Source: Aeromonas rivipollensis
Lineage (GTDB): Bacteria > Pseudomonadota > Gammaproteobacteria > Enterobacterales > Aeromonadaceae
Reading direction: 5' to 3'
Assembly (NCBI RefSeq): GCF_037811135.1
Contig: NZ_CP149130.1
Coordinates: 509,001-573,000, forward strand
Length of the DNA: 64,000 nt
Of this stretch, positions 17,255-25,730 are shown one piece after another; position 1 is the first letter of the stretch; the number at the start of each line of letters is the position of its first letter. Below the pieces are notes generated by a model, which saw only the letters and a list, made by a program, of their open reading frames with translations, did not search any database and had not been told where the DNA came from. A program made the position numbers and the translations under genes.

Positions 17255-18598
17255 ATGAATGCGACCGAGCTGTGGCAGCTTTCTCCCGAACAATTCAACG
17301 AGTGGCGGCGGGAGAATGACTATCCATTGATCTGGGAGTTGCTGGTGGCCTCGCTGCCCCATTTCGACGACTGGATGACAGATCAGAAAATAGAGAAAAG
17401 CGTCATCTTCCAGATCGGCATCGCCCGCTTCATCAGCTCGCGATCCGTGCTCAGCCTCTGCGTCTATATGAGCGACGACAAGATAAGGCTCTATGAGACC
17501 GCCTCGAGCGCGCTGGAGTCCCTGCGCAAGAGCGGCCTCGTCCGCTCAGAGACGCGCTTCGAGCCCTATGTCATGTGGCTGGCCGCCAGGCATGGCAAAA
17601 CCGAGGTGAAGCGGGTGCAGAGCCTGCTCTCCGTCTCCGAGAACAACAAGGGGGAGGCCCAGGTGCTGGGCAAGCATCGCCTGCTCAACATCGGCGGCGT
17701 CGAGCTCAAGAGCCCCATCATCTCCGGCCGTCTGCTGGACTTCACCTGCCTCGACGAGCTCTCGCTGGATGGCGCCGTCAACAACTCCAAGGTCTATCTG
17801 TGGCACTGTTCGGCCAAGGGAGTACGCGTGAACGGCGGGGTGATCGGGCTCGATCTGTTCGATTCCCTGCTGTGGGATCACAGGGCCTGGGCCAAGAAGC
17901 GGGAGCTGGCGCTGGAGGACGGGGTGTTTCAGGACTTCACCATAGAGTGCGAGGAGATCCGCTTTCACTCCTCCCGGGCCGTGCTGAAAAACTTCAACGT
18001 CAGTGCCAAGAACTTCGATGCCACCATGGAGCACACCAATCTGGACAAGGTGCAGGTGGTCTACAACGAGAATGGCCGGATAGATCACAACGAGGCCAGC
18101 AAGCTGTACCGCAATGCCAAACGCATCTTCTCCAGCGTGGGGGACACCGTCGATGCCGGTGAATGCTATTACAAGGAGAAGTTGCACGAGATGAAATCCC
18201 TGGCAAGCCCGAGGGAGCTGTTCAGGGAGCGCTGGCTGCGCAGCGGCCTGATCACGAAGGGGTGGCTCTCCCTGCTGTGCTACCTCAAGTGCGCCAGCAA
18301 GTTTGTCAGCTTCATCACCTGGGGATTTGGCGAGCGGCCCATAAGAAGCCTGCTGATGTCGATGGGGGTCATACTGCTGGCGACCCTGACCTACTTCCTG
18401 GCGCCGGAGTCCGTGACCCATGGCCATCTGGGGCGCTCCCTCTACTTCAGCATAGTGACCTTCGTGACCCTGGGTTACGGCGATATCTCCCAGACCTCCT
18501 CTCCCCTCCAGTTGTTGTCGGCCATAGAGGCGTTCTGCGGCATGTTTCTGACCGGCCTCTTCCTCGCCGGTTTTGCTTCAAAGACCAAGCAGTATTGA
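17255..18598 (+). CDS. Two-TM potassium-channel-type protein with a large N-terminal soluble domain
   Basis: A 447-residue protein. The C-terminal 90 residues form a two-helix ion-channel module with the selectivity filter TLGYGD near residue 405 between two TM helices (SMGVILLATLTYFLAP and LSAIEAFCGMFLTGLFLAGF). The N-terminal 330 residues are soluble: first a helical part, then a stretch of short repeating hydrophobic segments (about 140-265) that looks like a pentapeptide or beta-helix fold. A linker (LYRNAKRIFSSVGDTVDAGECYYKEK) leads to the membrane. Similar linkers occur in pentapeptide-repeat ion-channel proteins. GAGG precedes the ATG. The gene is solitary; the function of the soluble half is unknown. 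Confidence 0.75.
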   Translation: MNATELWQLSPEQFNEWRRENDYPLIWELLVASLPHFDDWMTDQKIEKSVIFQIGIARFISSRSVLSLCVYMSDDKIRLYETASSALESLRKSGLVRSETRFEPYVMWLAARHGKTEVKRVQSLLSVSENNKGEAQVLGKHRLLNIGGVELKSPIISGRLLDFTCLDELSLDGAVNNSKVYLWHCSAKGVRVNGGVIGLDLFDSLLWDHRAWAKKRELALEDGVFQDFTIECEEIRFHSSRAVLKNFNVSAKNFDATMEHTNLDKVQVVYNENGRIDHNEASKLYRNAKRIFSSVGDTVDAGECYYKEKLHEMKSLASPRELFRERWLRSGLITKGWLSLLCYLKCASKFVSFITWGFGERPIRSLLMSMGVILLATLTYFLAPESVTHGHLGRSLYFSIVTFVTLGYGDISQTSSPLQLLSAIEAFCGMFLTGLFLAGFASKTKQY

Positions 18599-18837
18599 CG
18601 ATAGCGCTGGCGGCGACGGCACCACTTGCCCCGCCGCCAGGGGCTGGCCAACCCCCAGGACCCGCCAGCACGGCGGGGATGGCGTTCTTCCTTGACGCAC
18701 CGGCAGTGGAGCGACTTTATTTAGAGTCATGGGTCGCGCTTGCGATGGATGGTGCGCCTAGCGTTGCACGAGATAAAGACAGGGGAGCGAGAGCGGTATC
18801 GAACAGTCCACAATCGAAGCAGAGAAGGAATAACGCT

Positions 18838-19437
18838 ATGATATTGAATCACTTATGGGGATTGTATGCACATCCTCACACCGAATGGCATACCATAGAC
18901 GAGAGGCATGACAGTTTCCGAAACAGTCTGACTCATATCCTGATCGTGGCCCTTATCCCACCCATCTGTGCCTATTATTCCGCCGTGCACATAGGTTGGA
19001 GCATTGGCGTCGGTGAGCCCATCACCCTGACCGCGAACAGCGCCCTCATGCTGTCGATCGCCATGTACGTGACGCTCATCATCGGCGTCCTCGCGCTCTC
19101 CTATCTGGTGCACTGGATGGGCCATACCTTCGGTTCTGATCCCAGCTACACGACGTCGCTAGAGCTTGCGGCCTACACCTCCACGCCGCTGTTCATGGTC
19201 GGTTTCTCCGCGTTTTTCCCGCACCTCTGGTTCATGATGATCATCGGTCTCATCGGGCTCAGCTACTCGGTGTACCTGCTCTATGTGGGGGTGCCTATCC
19301 TGATGCACATTCCCAAGGAGCAGGGGTTCATCTACGCCAGCTCGGTGGTCACAGTCGGCCTGGTGCTGCTGGTTTGCGTGCTGGCAGCCACGGCCATTCT
19401 TTGGGGATCCGGCTTTGGCCCCGTGTTTACCCAGTAG
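18838..19437 (+). CDS. Yip1-family integral membrane protein
   Basis: A 199-residue protein with five predicted TM helices after a 30-residue cytosolic start (HPHTEWHTIDERHDSFRNS). The pattern (HTEW near the start, helices from residue 30 on, PTxL-type loop replaced by YTSTPLFMVG) matches bacterial Yip1 proteins of unknown role. The ATG at 18838 has AGAAGGAA upstream; the longer open frame back to 18163 is antisense-like noise over the channel gene. The 239 bp before it contain no recognisable gene. A short GC hairpin follows the stop. Confidence 0.75.
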   Translation: MILNHLWGLYAHPHTEWHTIDERHDSFRNSLTHILIVALIPPICAYYSAVHIGWSIGVGEPITLTANSALMLSIAMYVTLIIGVLALSYLVHWMGHTFGSDPSYTTSLELAAYTSTPLFMVGFSAFFPHLWFMMIIGLIGLSYSVYLLYVGVPILMHIPKEQGFIYASSVVTVGLVLLVCVLAATAILWGSGFGPVFTQ

Positions 19438-19463
19438 CCGCTGACCAGCCGGCAGAAACGACA

Positions 19464-19486
19464 AGGGCGCCATTATGGCGCCTTTG
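19464..19486 (+). terminator. Probable terminator after the Yip1-like gene
   Basis: GGCGCCA / TGGCGCC stem (19466-19482) with a TTA loop, followed by TTTG. Confidence 0.6.
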
Positions 19487-19561
19487 TCATGGGGCTCACC
19501 CACGCTTTCTGGCCGGTTTGCGGCAACCGGATGGAGTGAAAGCGTCGGTCGCGAGGCGGGA

Positions 19562-19888
19562 TCAGCGCGGGTTGCCGCTGCCGATGCCAAAGGGGATACG
19601 GTAGTCGCTGCTCTGATCCCCCAGGCTCACTGTCAGGTTGCCCTGGGCGCGGCTCGGGATCTGCACCTGCTGGGTGCCCGTCAGGTTGGCATGGACGGAG
19701 GCCACCAGATCACCAGACTCGTCGCGTACCTCCAGCATGGGGTTGGCCTTGCCAGCCATGGTCACGCTGGCATGCCAGTTCACGAACAATACGCCAGGGG
19801 CGGCATTGAAATCGGCAGGAACGGAAGCCTGGGCAACACCGGCAGTCATCAGGCCTGCGACGGCCAGCATCTTGATTAGGTTTTTCAT
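19562..19888 (-). CDS. Small secreted protein of unknown function
   Basis: A 108-residue protein I do not recognise. A clear signal peptide (MKNLIKMLAVAGLMTAGVAQA) precedes an 87-residue mature part that looks all-beta, with alternating hydrophobic residues and no cysteine. The ATG at 19888 is preferred over the ATG at 19894 because GAGAG is about 9 nt upstream of it. It stands alone on the minus strand between two plus-strand genes. It is probably periplasmic or exported; no partner is suggested by context. Confidence 0.65.
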   Translation of the reverse strand: MKNLIKMLAVAGLMTAGVAQASVPADFNAAPGVLFVNWHASVTMAGKANPMLEVRDESGDLVASVHANLTGTQQVQIPSRAQGNLTVSLGDQSSDYRIPFGIGSGNPR

Positions 19889-20210
19889 GTTCATTCACTC
19901 TCTTGATTTTTATGTCATTGGCAAGGCCGGAGAGGCCCGCATCAATGCATCCTTGCAAGAGGTTATTCAAATACTGTGTAGTTCTTTTACTGACATCAGA
20001 CACCCTGTTTTTGGTATCTCAGCCTGGAACGACCTGTTATTTGGCCGCTTGGCGATCCTGCCTAAGCGATGAATGAATGGTAAACAGGTCATCGCTCGGT
20101 TGTTAGCGAGATTAACTGGTCTAGATGTTCAAAAAAAATGAACGAAACATACGCGAGCGGCCACCCCGGGTTGCCAGGGGGCGAGCAGATCTTGTCACTG
20201 AAAGCGGAAG

Positions 20211-20244
20211 CTGACACCGGATTGTCATCTGGAGCGCTTAATGT
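20211..20244 (+). promoter_or_regulatory. Probable Pho box and -10 of the phosphatase gene
   Basis: CTGACAC and TTGTCAT (20211-20228) separated by 4 bp match the 7-4-7 direct-repeat layout of PhoB sites at about 11 of 14 positions. A TTAATG lies about 10 bp downstream, where a -10 would be. The rest of the 19895-20272 gap shows nothing I can name. Confidence 0.5.
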
Positions 20245-20278
20245 GCATCCTCATTTTCAATATGGTTCAAGGATGACA

Positions 20279-21772
20279 ATGCTCCGTCTCTCTCCCCTCG
20301 CCACCTGCGTGGCTGCGATCCTGCTGGCTGGTTGCCAATCGGATAACGACTCCTCTTCGACTACCGGGCCTGAGGCCGACTACCAGTACAGCACCAAGGC
20401 TGTCTATGCTGCCCGTCAGGATGCGAGCAGTTATGAAGCGGCGCCAGCCGGTTTCACCCCCGTCTTCACCGAGCTGGTTGCCCGACATGGTTCCCGTTCC
20501 CTGTCCAGCCCCAAGTACGACGTGCTGACCAAGCAGATCTGGGACGCGGCTTCCCGGCAGGGTGCGCTCACCACGCTGGGTCAGGGGCTGGGGGCCAAGG
20601 TGGATGCCGTCACCGCAGCCAACCGGCAACTGGGCTATGGCCTACTCTCGGCAGTCGGCAAGGAAGAGCATGCCCTGCTGGCGACCCGCCTGGCCGAGCG
20701 GCTGCCGACCCTGCTTGGCAAGGGAGCTGCGCCCGCCTGCATCCGGGTCGAGACGTCGGGCAAGGACAGGGCCAACGAGAGCGCCTACTACTTCATGGAG
20801 AGCCTGGCAAAACGGGTCAATTTCGTGGCTGACAGCAAGGACTGCTACGTGAGCCAGCAGAACCCCTCCGAGATCGACAAGGGGTTGCGCAACAAGTTTG
20901 AACTCTACTTCCACAAGACGGAGCCGGAAGGGGATTACCTCCAGTACCTGCCCGCCTTCCAGGCATACATGGCGTTCGTCGGGGATGAGGAGGAGGGTGT
21001 GACTCCGGCTCCCGAGCTGACCGAAGCGCTCGATGGCCTCAAGACCCTGCCCCAGACCCGGGTGATGGCGCGCGCGATGCTCGAACGCCTCTACAGCAAG
21101 GCGTTCGTCGACGAGCTGGCTGCCGGTGTCGAATATGTGGCGGTGAACCCGAAAGATGGTGACAAGACCTATGTGCGCGACGAGGTGGATGCCGCACTGA
21201 TGCTTTACAACCTCTTCATCATTGGCCCGGGGATGATCCGGGAGGCGCAGGCGCAAGGGGCGCCCTGGGATCTGGAGCAGTTCATCACTCCGGAGGAGTC
21301 GGCCTGGTTCTCCTATCTCTCCGATGCCGAGGACTTCTACGAGAAGGGGCCGAGTCTGAGCAGCCAGCGTGCCACCTACGAGGTGGCTCAGCCCCTGCTC
21401 GACGGCATGTTCAATGAGGTGCAGCACCAGGTGATCGAAGGGGCCGGCGAGCACGTCGCCAAGCTGCGTTTTGCCCACGCCGAGACCCTGATCCCGCTGG
21501 CAGCACTGATGAAGCTGGAAGGCAGCCGTCAGAGCGCCAAGCCGGGCGAATTGATGAGCCAGGCCAACAACGAATGGCGTGGCGGTTGGGTCTCTCCTTA
21601 TGCGGCCAACATCCAGTGGGATGTTTATCGCAACGACACAGGCAGGGTGTTGGTGAAGATGCTCTACAACGAGAGGGAGCTTGCCTTCAAGGAAGGGTGT
21701 ATCTCCATTGAGGCTGGCAGCTTCTTCTATGACTTCGGCGAGCTAAAGCGCTGCTACGGTTATCCGTCGTGA
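20279..21772 (+). CDS. Histidine-type phosphatase lipoprotein (phytase/MINPP-like)
   Basis: A 497-residue lipoprotein. The signal peptide ends in the lipobox LLAGC with Cys19. The histidine acid phosphatase nucleophile motif RHGSR is near residue 69, and the proton-donor site reads HAE (FAHAETLIPLAALM) near residue 399, as in multiple inositol polyphosphate phosphatases rather than the HD of AppA phytase. It should release phosphate from phytate or other organic phosphates outside the inner membrane. The ATG at 20279 has AAGGA 5 nt upstream; ATG 20273 overlaps that site. The upstream Pho box fits phosphate control. Confidence 0.82.
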   Translation: MLRLSPLATCVAAILLAGCQSDNDSSSTTGPEADYQYSTKAVYAARQDASSYEAAPAGFTPVFTELVARHGSRSLSSPKYDVLTKQIWDAASRQGALTTLGQGLGAKVDAVTAANRQLGYGLLSAVGKEEHALLATRLAERLPTLLGKGAAPACIRVETSGKDRANESAYYFMESLAKRVNFVADSKDCYVSQQNPSEIDKGLRNKFELYFHKTEPEGDYLQYLPAFQAYMAFVGDEEEGVTPAPELTEALDGLKTLPQTRVMARAMLERLYSKAFVDELAAGVEYVAVNPKDGDKTYVRDEVDAALMLYNLFIIGPGMIREAQAQGAPWDLEQFITPEESAWFSYLSDAEDFYEKGPSLSSQRATYEVAQPLLDGMFNEVQHQVIEGAGEHVAKLRFAHAETLIPLAALMKLEGSRQSAKPGELMSQANNEWRGGWVSPYAANIQWDVYRNDTGRVLVKMLYNERELAFKEGCISIEAGSFFYDFGELKRCYGYPS

Positions 21773-21795
21773 CGCCCGCTTGGTACCTCTGATGA

Positions 21796-21827
21796 AGCGG
21801 GCCTGTCATCACAGGCCCGCTTTATTT
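21796..21827. terminator. Terminator between the phosphatase and rhtA
   Basis: AGCGGGCCTGT / ACAGGCCCGCT stem with a CATC loop followed by TTATTT; the two genes converge on it. Confidence 0.85.
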
Positions 21828-21834
21828 GGCGCCG

Positions 21835-22701
21835 TCACGCCGGCTCGGTGCGCCGTCGTCCCCCATGCCAGGTGGTGCCCATCGAAGCAGTTATGATGGC
21901 GGCTATTCCCAGCCACTGGGACGGGGGCAGTTGTTCTCCCAGCAACAGCAACCCCATCAGGGCGCCCATGGCGGGTTCACCGCTGGTCAGGATGCCGTAG
22001 CTCTTGAGCGGCAACCGGCGCAGGGCAAACATCTCGAGAGAGTAGGGGATGGCACTCGAGAGCAGCCCCACCCCCACGATGGTCAGCACCAGAGGGAGGG
22101 TGAAGCTGGCCTCGCTCGCCCCGCCGAAGCCGAAGGGCAGTACCAGCAGGGTTCCCACCCACATGCCAAGGGCCGGGGCCTGGGCCCCCAGCAAGGCACC
22201 GGCCCGCTTGCCGGTCAGCATATAGAGCCCCCAGAACACGCCGGCGCCGAGGGCCAATGCGGCCCCCAGGGGATCGATGGCCTGTTCGGCCGCCCGCAGC
22301 GGCAACAGCAACAGCAGACCGACGATGGCCAGCGCCAGCCAGATGAAGTCTTCTCGGTGGCGGGAGCTGAGCAGCGCCACCGTCAGGGGGCCTATGAACT
22401 CGATGGCCAGCGCCACGCCGAGGGGGATGCGCTCTATGGCCAGATAGAAGAGCAGGTTCATGGCTCCCAGCGAGAGCCCATAAGGGATAGCCCCCAGCAG
22501 GGTGCGCCTGTCGAGTGGCGCTCGCCAGACCCGAAACACTAGGGAGAGGAGGAGGGCGGCACACCCCAGCCGGAACAGGGTGGTACCGGCGGCCCCGATC
22601 AAGGGAAACAGCGACTTGGCCAGGGAGGCGCCGAGGGTGATCGACAGCATGGCGAGGATGACCGCCAGCAGGGAGGAGAGGGTGGTGGTGGTCGGCGGCA
22701 T
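21835..22701 (-). CDS. rhtA: Threonine/homoserine exporter, EamA (DMT) family
   Basis: A 288-residue inner-membrane exporter with ten TM helices in two EamA repeats. Segments such as GASLAKSLFPLIGAAG, GVSLG-like YGLSLGAMNLLFYLAIERIPLG split over the second helix pair, and the closing AIITASMGTT align closely with E. coli RhtA, which exports threonine and homoserine. ATG 22701 is preferred over the in-frame TTG at 22710, which is too close to the AGG. The gene is divergent from an AsnC/Lrp regulator, a likely local controller. Confidence 0.85.
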   Translation of the reverse strand: MPPTTTTLSSLLAVILAMLSITLGASLAKSLFPLIGAAGTTLFRLGCAALLLSLVFRVWRAPLDRRTLLGAIPYGLSLGAMNLLFYLAIERIPLGVALAIEFIGPLTVALLSSRHREDFIWLALAIVGLLLLLPLRAAEQAIDPLGAALALGAGVFWGLYMLTGKRAGALLGAQAPALGMWVGTLLVLPFGFGGASEASFTLPLVLTIVGVGLLSSAIPYSLEMFALRRLPLKSYGILTSGEPAMGALMGLLLLGEQLPPSQWLGIAAIITASMGTTWHGGRRRTEPA

Positions 22702-22807
22702 CTTGTTCAAACCTGAGCAGGGAAGGGGAAGTAAAATATATCTGGCGATAGCCGTAATCTCGGTTTAAAACTGGCTCTATTCGATAATTTTTATCTCCTT
22801 AACCCCC

Positions 22808-23266
22808 ATGACCGACAAGTTCGATCTGCTCATCCTCGCAGAGCTGCAGCAGGATGCCCGTCTGCCCATTCCCGAGCTGGCCCACAGGGTCGGCCTCTCG
22901 GCGCCCGCCTGTTACCGCCGTGTCCGGACGCTGCGGGAGGCGGGAGTTATCGAGCGGGAGGTGGCGCTGGTGGCACCGGCGACCATGGGCTGGCCCATCA
23001 CCATGCTGGTGCTCGTCACCCTGGAGCGGGATCATGGCCGTGTCGTCGATGGGATGATTGCCTGCCTGAAGGGGGAGCCTGAGGTCATGGACCTCTGGTA
23101 TGTCACGGGTGAGCAGGACTTCGTGCTGCAGGTGGCCGCGCGGGACATGCAGAGTTACGAGCAGTTCACCCGGCGGGTGCTGCATGCCAGGGAGCAGGTA
23201 CGTAGCTTCAAGACCTTGGTGGTCATGGGGCAGCACAAGCGCTGCGGGGCCTTGCTGCCAGGGTGA
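22808..23266 (+). CDS. Lrp/AsnC family transcriptional regulator
   Basis: A 152-residue regulator: N-terminal HTH (residues 1-60; LILAELQQDARLPIPELAHRVGLSAP split across the helices) and a C-terminal RAM ligand-binding domain (LVLVTLERDHGRV onward). Amino-acid-responsive regulators of this family often sit divergent from an amino-acid exporter, as here with rhtA 106 bp away. Control of rhtA by threonine or another amino acid is inference. Confidence 0.87.
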   Translation: MTDKFDLLILAELQQDARLPIPELAHRVGLSAPACYRRVRTLREAGVIEREVALVAPATMGWPITMLVLVTLERDHGRVVDGMIACLKGEPEVMDLWYVTGEQDFVLQVAARDMQSYEQFTRRVLHAREQVRSFKTLVVMGQHKRCGALLPG

Positions 23267-23324
23267 GGAAAGAGGAGGGTGCCGCCGCCTTTCCCGAAAT
23301 CAAAGGAGCGCGAAGGGGCCGTCA

Positions 23325-23358
23325 GGAAAACTAAAAGGGACAGGTACTACCTGCCCCT
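23325..23358 (-). terminator. Terminator at the end of the tre operon
   Basis: On the minus strand, GGGCAGGTA / TACCTGTCCC stem followed by TTTTAGTTTT, just past the maa stop. Confidence 0.7.
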
Positions 23359-23363
23359 CTGTG

Positions 23364-23987
23364 TCAGCCGGGCTCCCCGGCCGCCAGCTCCTGCGCCGTC
23401 ATGGGGCGCAACACCCGACAAGGGTTGCCGACTGCGACCACCCCCGCCGGAATATCCCTGGTGACCACGGATCCCGCCCCTATCACGCTGTTGTCCCCTA
23501 TGGTGACACCGGGGCAGATGACGGTGCTGCCTCCTATCCAGACGTTGTTGCCGATGCGCACCGGCTTGCCGAACTCGACCCCGGCCACCCGAGGCGACAC
23601 CGCCACCGGGTGGGCGGCGGTGTAGATCTGCACCCCTGGCGCCAGCAGCACGTTGTCACCGATGTGCACCTCGCACACGTCGAGGATGGTGCAGTTGACG
23701 TTGGCGTAGAAGTTCTCCCCCACGAAGATGTTGGCGCCATAGTCGCAAAAGAAGGGCGGGTTGATTGCGCACGCTTTGCCACGGCCGCCGAGCAGTTCAT
23801 AGAGCAGGGCATCCCGCTCCGGTTTCTCCTGCCAGCTGGTGTTGAAGCTGTGATAGAGGCTGCGGCAGCGCTCGCGGGCCGCCTTCAGCTCGGGGTGGCC
23901 CGCATCATAGGGCTCCCCCGCCACCATCTTCTGCCATTCGGGGCAGCGCTCGGCTGCCCGTGGCGCTGTGATTGTCTCAGTCATCAT
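23364..23987 (-). CDS. maa: Maltose/galactoside O-acetyltransferase
   Basis: A 207-residue acetyltransferase of the left-handed beta-helix type. The N-terminal Mac domain (EWQKMVAGEPYDAGHPEL) is followed by hexapeptide repeats with the catalytic His in YTAAHPV and the CoA-binding end (VIGAGSVVTRDIPAGVVAVGNPCRVLR). It transfers acetyl from acetyl-CoA to sugars such as maltose or glucose. Its ATG overlaps the treC stop (ATGA at 23987-23984), so the gene is translationally coupled to treC and is the last gene of the tre operon. Acetylation may detoxify excess sugar from trehalose breakdown; that is inference. Confidence 0.87.
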   Translation of the reverse strand: MMTETITAPRAAERCPEWQKMVAGEPYDAGHPELKAARERCRSLYHSFNTSWQEKPERDALLYELLGGRGKACAINPPFFCDYGANIFVGENFYANVNCTILDVCEVHIGDNVLLAPGVQIYTAAHPVAVSPRVAGVEFGKPVRIGNNVWIGGSTVICPGVTIGDNSVIGAGSVVTRDIPAGVVAVGNPCRVLRPMTAQELAAGEPG

Positions 23988-25648
23988 TGCTCCATCAGCC
24001 AGATCAGGGATTCATAAGGACGTAGCTCGCAGGATTGCGGCCGGGTCGGGCTATCGGGGTAGTTGCCAAGCAGCAGGCGACCCTCGCCAGCGGCCAGCTC
24101 GGCGGGCGGCTCGAAAGTCACAGGCTCGCCGTAGAAGTTGCTCACCACCAGCAGGGTCTGGCCGTTGGCGCGGCGGGCATAGGCCCAGATCCGGGTATGC
24201 CCCGCCAGCAGCTCCTGATAATCCCCCTGGGTGAAGATGGGATAATCCTTGCGCAGCCGGATCAGATCCCGGTAGTGCCAGAACACCGAGTCTTGGTCGG
24301 CCAGCGCCGCTTCGGCGTTGATCTCGGGGTAGTTGGCGGCGGGTTTCAGCCAGGGTGTGCCGCTCGAGAAGCCTGCGTTGGGGGCGGCGCTCCACTGCAT
24401 GGGGGTGCGGGAGTTGTCCCTGGACTTGGCCCCCAGAATGGCGAGGATCTCGGCCTCCTCCATCCCTTCGGCCTGCTTGATGGCGAAGATGTTGCGGCTC
24501 TCCACATCCTGATAGTCGTCAATGCACTGATAGCCGGGATTGGTCATGCCGATCTCCTCCCCCTGATAGATGTAGGGGGTGCCCTGCAAGCCGTGCAGAG
24601 TGCTGGCCAGCATCTTGGCGGCCACTACCCGATGTTCGCCCTCGTCGCCGAAGCGGGAGACGATGCGCGGCTGATCGTGGTTGCACCAGAACAGCGCCGA
24701 CCACCCCTTGCCATGCATGCCGCTCTGCCAGTGGTTGAAGATGCGCTTGAGTTCGAGGAAATCGAACGGCGCCTTGGTCCATTTGTCGCCATTGGGGTAA
24801 TCCACCTTGAGGTGGTGGAAGTTGAACACCATGGAGAGCTCGGAGCCATCCAGTGCGCCGTAGCGCTGGCAGTGCTCGAGACTGGTGGAGGACATCTCCC
24901 CCACCGTCATGGCCCCCACCGGGGCGAAGACGTCGCGGCTCACATCCTGCAGGAATTCGTGGATGCGCGGCCCGTCGGTGTAGAAGCGGCGGCCATCCCC
25001 CACCTCGTCGCTCGGGAAGCGCTGATCCTTCGAGATGAGGTTGATGACGTCGAGCCGGAAACCGTCGACCCCCTTCTTCGCCCAGAAGTGGATGATCTTT
25101 TTCACCTCGGCGCGAACCGCCGGGTTTTCCCAGTTGAGATCCGCCTGCTCGCGGGCGAACAGATGCAGATAGTACTGGCCGGTGGCCGGGTCCAGCTCCC
25201 AGGCGCTGCCGCCAAACTTGGACTGCCAGTTGTTGGGCACGCCGCCTTCCACCGGATCTTTCCAGATGTAGTAGTCGCGGTAGGGGCTGTTCTTGTCCCC
25301 CAGCGCCGACTTGAACCAGGCGTGCTCGGTGGAGGTGTGGTTGACCACTATGTCCATCACTATGCGGATGTCGCGCGCGTGGGCGGCGGCCAGCAGCGCC
25401 TCGAAATCGCTCATGGTGCCGTAGGCGGGGTCTATGGCCAGGTAGTCGGCGATGTCGTAGCCGTTGTCCACCTGGGGGGAAACGTAGACCGGGGTCAGCC
25501 AGAGGGCATCGACGCCGAGGGTCTTGAGGTAGTCGAGGCGGGCCATGATCCCCTTGAGGTCGCCGGTGCCGCGGGCGCCGGAATCCTGAAAGCTCTTGGG
25601 GTAGATCTGGTAAATCACGGCGCTTTGCCACCAGGGTGTCTGTGTCAT
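23984..25648 (-). CDS. treC: Trehalose-6-phosphate hydrolase
   Basis: A 554-residue GH13 enzyme that splits trehalose 6-phosphate into glucose and glucose 6-phosphate in the cytosol. It follows E. coli TreC closely: WWQSAVIYQIYPKSFQDS at the start, the four GH13 regions (DIVVNHTS; GFRLDVINL with the nucleophile Asp; VGEMSSTS with the acid/base Glu; NHDQPR). The start at 25648 matches the family N-terminus; an ATG at 25663 would add five residues. It is 82 bp downstream of treB. Confidence 0.93.
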   Translation of the reverse strand: MTQTPWWQSAVIYQIYPKSFQDSGARGTGDLKGIMARLDYLKTLGVDALWLTPVYVSPQVDNGYDIADYLAIDPAYGTMSDFEALLAAAHARDIRIVMDIVVNHTSTEHAWFKSALGDKNSPYRDYYIWKDPVEGGVPNNWQSKFGGSAWELDPATGQYYLHLFAREQADLNWENPAVRAEVKKIIHFWAKKGVDGFRLDVINLISKDQRFPSDEVGDGRRFYTDGPRIHEFLQDVSRDVFAPVGAMTVGEMSSTSLEHCQRYGALDGSELSMVFNFHHLKVDYPNGDKWTKAPFDFLELKRIFNHWQSGMHGKGWSALFWCNHDQPRIVSRFGDEGEHRVVAAKMLASTLHGLQGTPYIYQGEEIGMTNPGYQCIDDYQDVESRNIFAIKQAEGMEEAEILAILGAKSRDNSRTPMQWSAAPNAGFSSGTPWLKPAANYPEINAEAALADQDSVFWHYRDLIRLRKDYPIFTQGDYQELLAGHTRIWAYARRANGQTLLVVSNFYGEPVTFEPPAELAAGEGRLLLGNYPDSPTRPQSCELRPYESLIWLMEQ

Positions 25649-25730
25649 GGTTGGATCGCTCATTGGTTGAAACTGGGTTGAACAGGCCAATAAAAAGGGC
25701 GGAGCCTGGGCCCCGCCGATGTCTTGGGGA

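Noticed and set aside
18163..18837. N-terminal extension of the Yip1-like gene into the channel gene
   Set aside because: The extension overlaps the confirmed channel gene in another frame; the ATG at 18838 has a good ribosome binding site.
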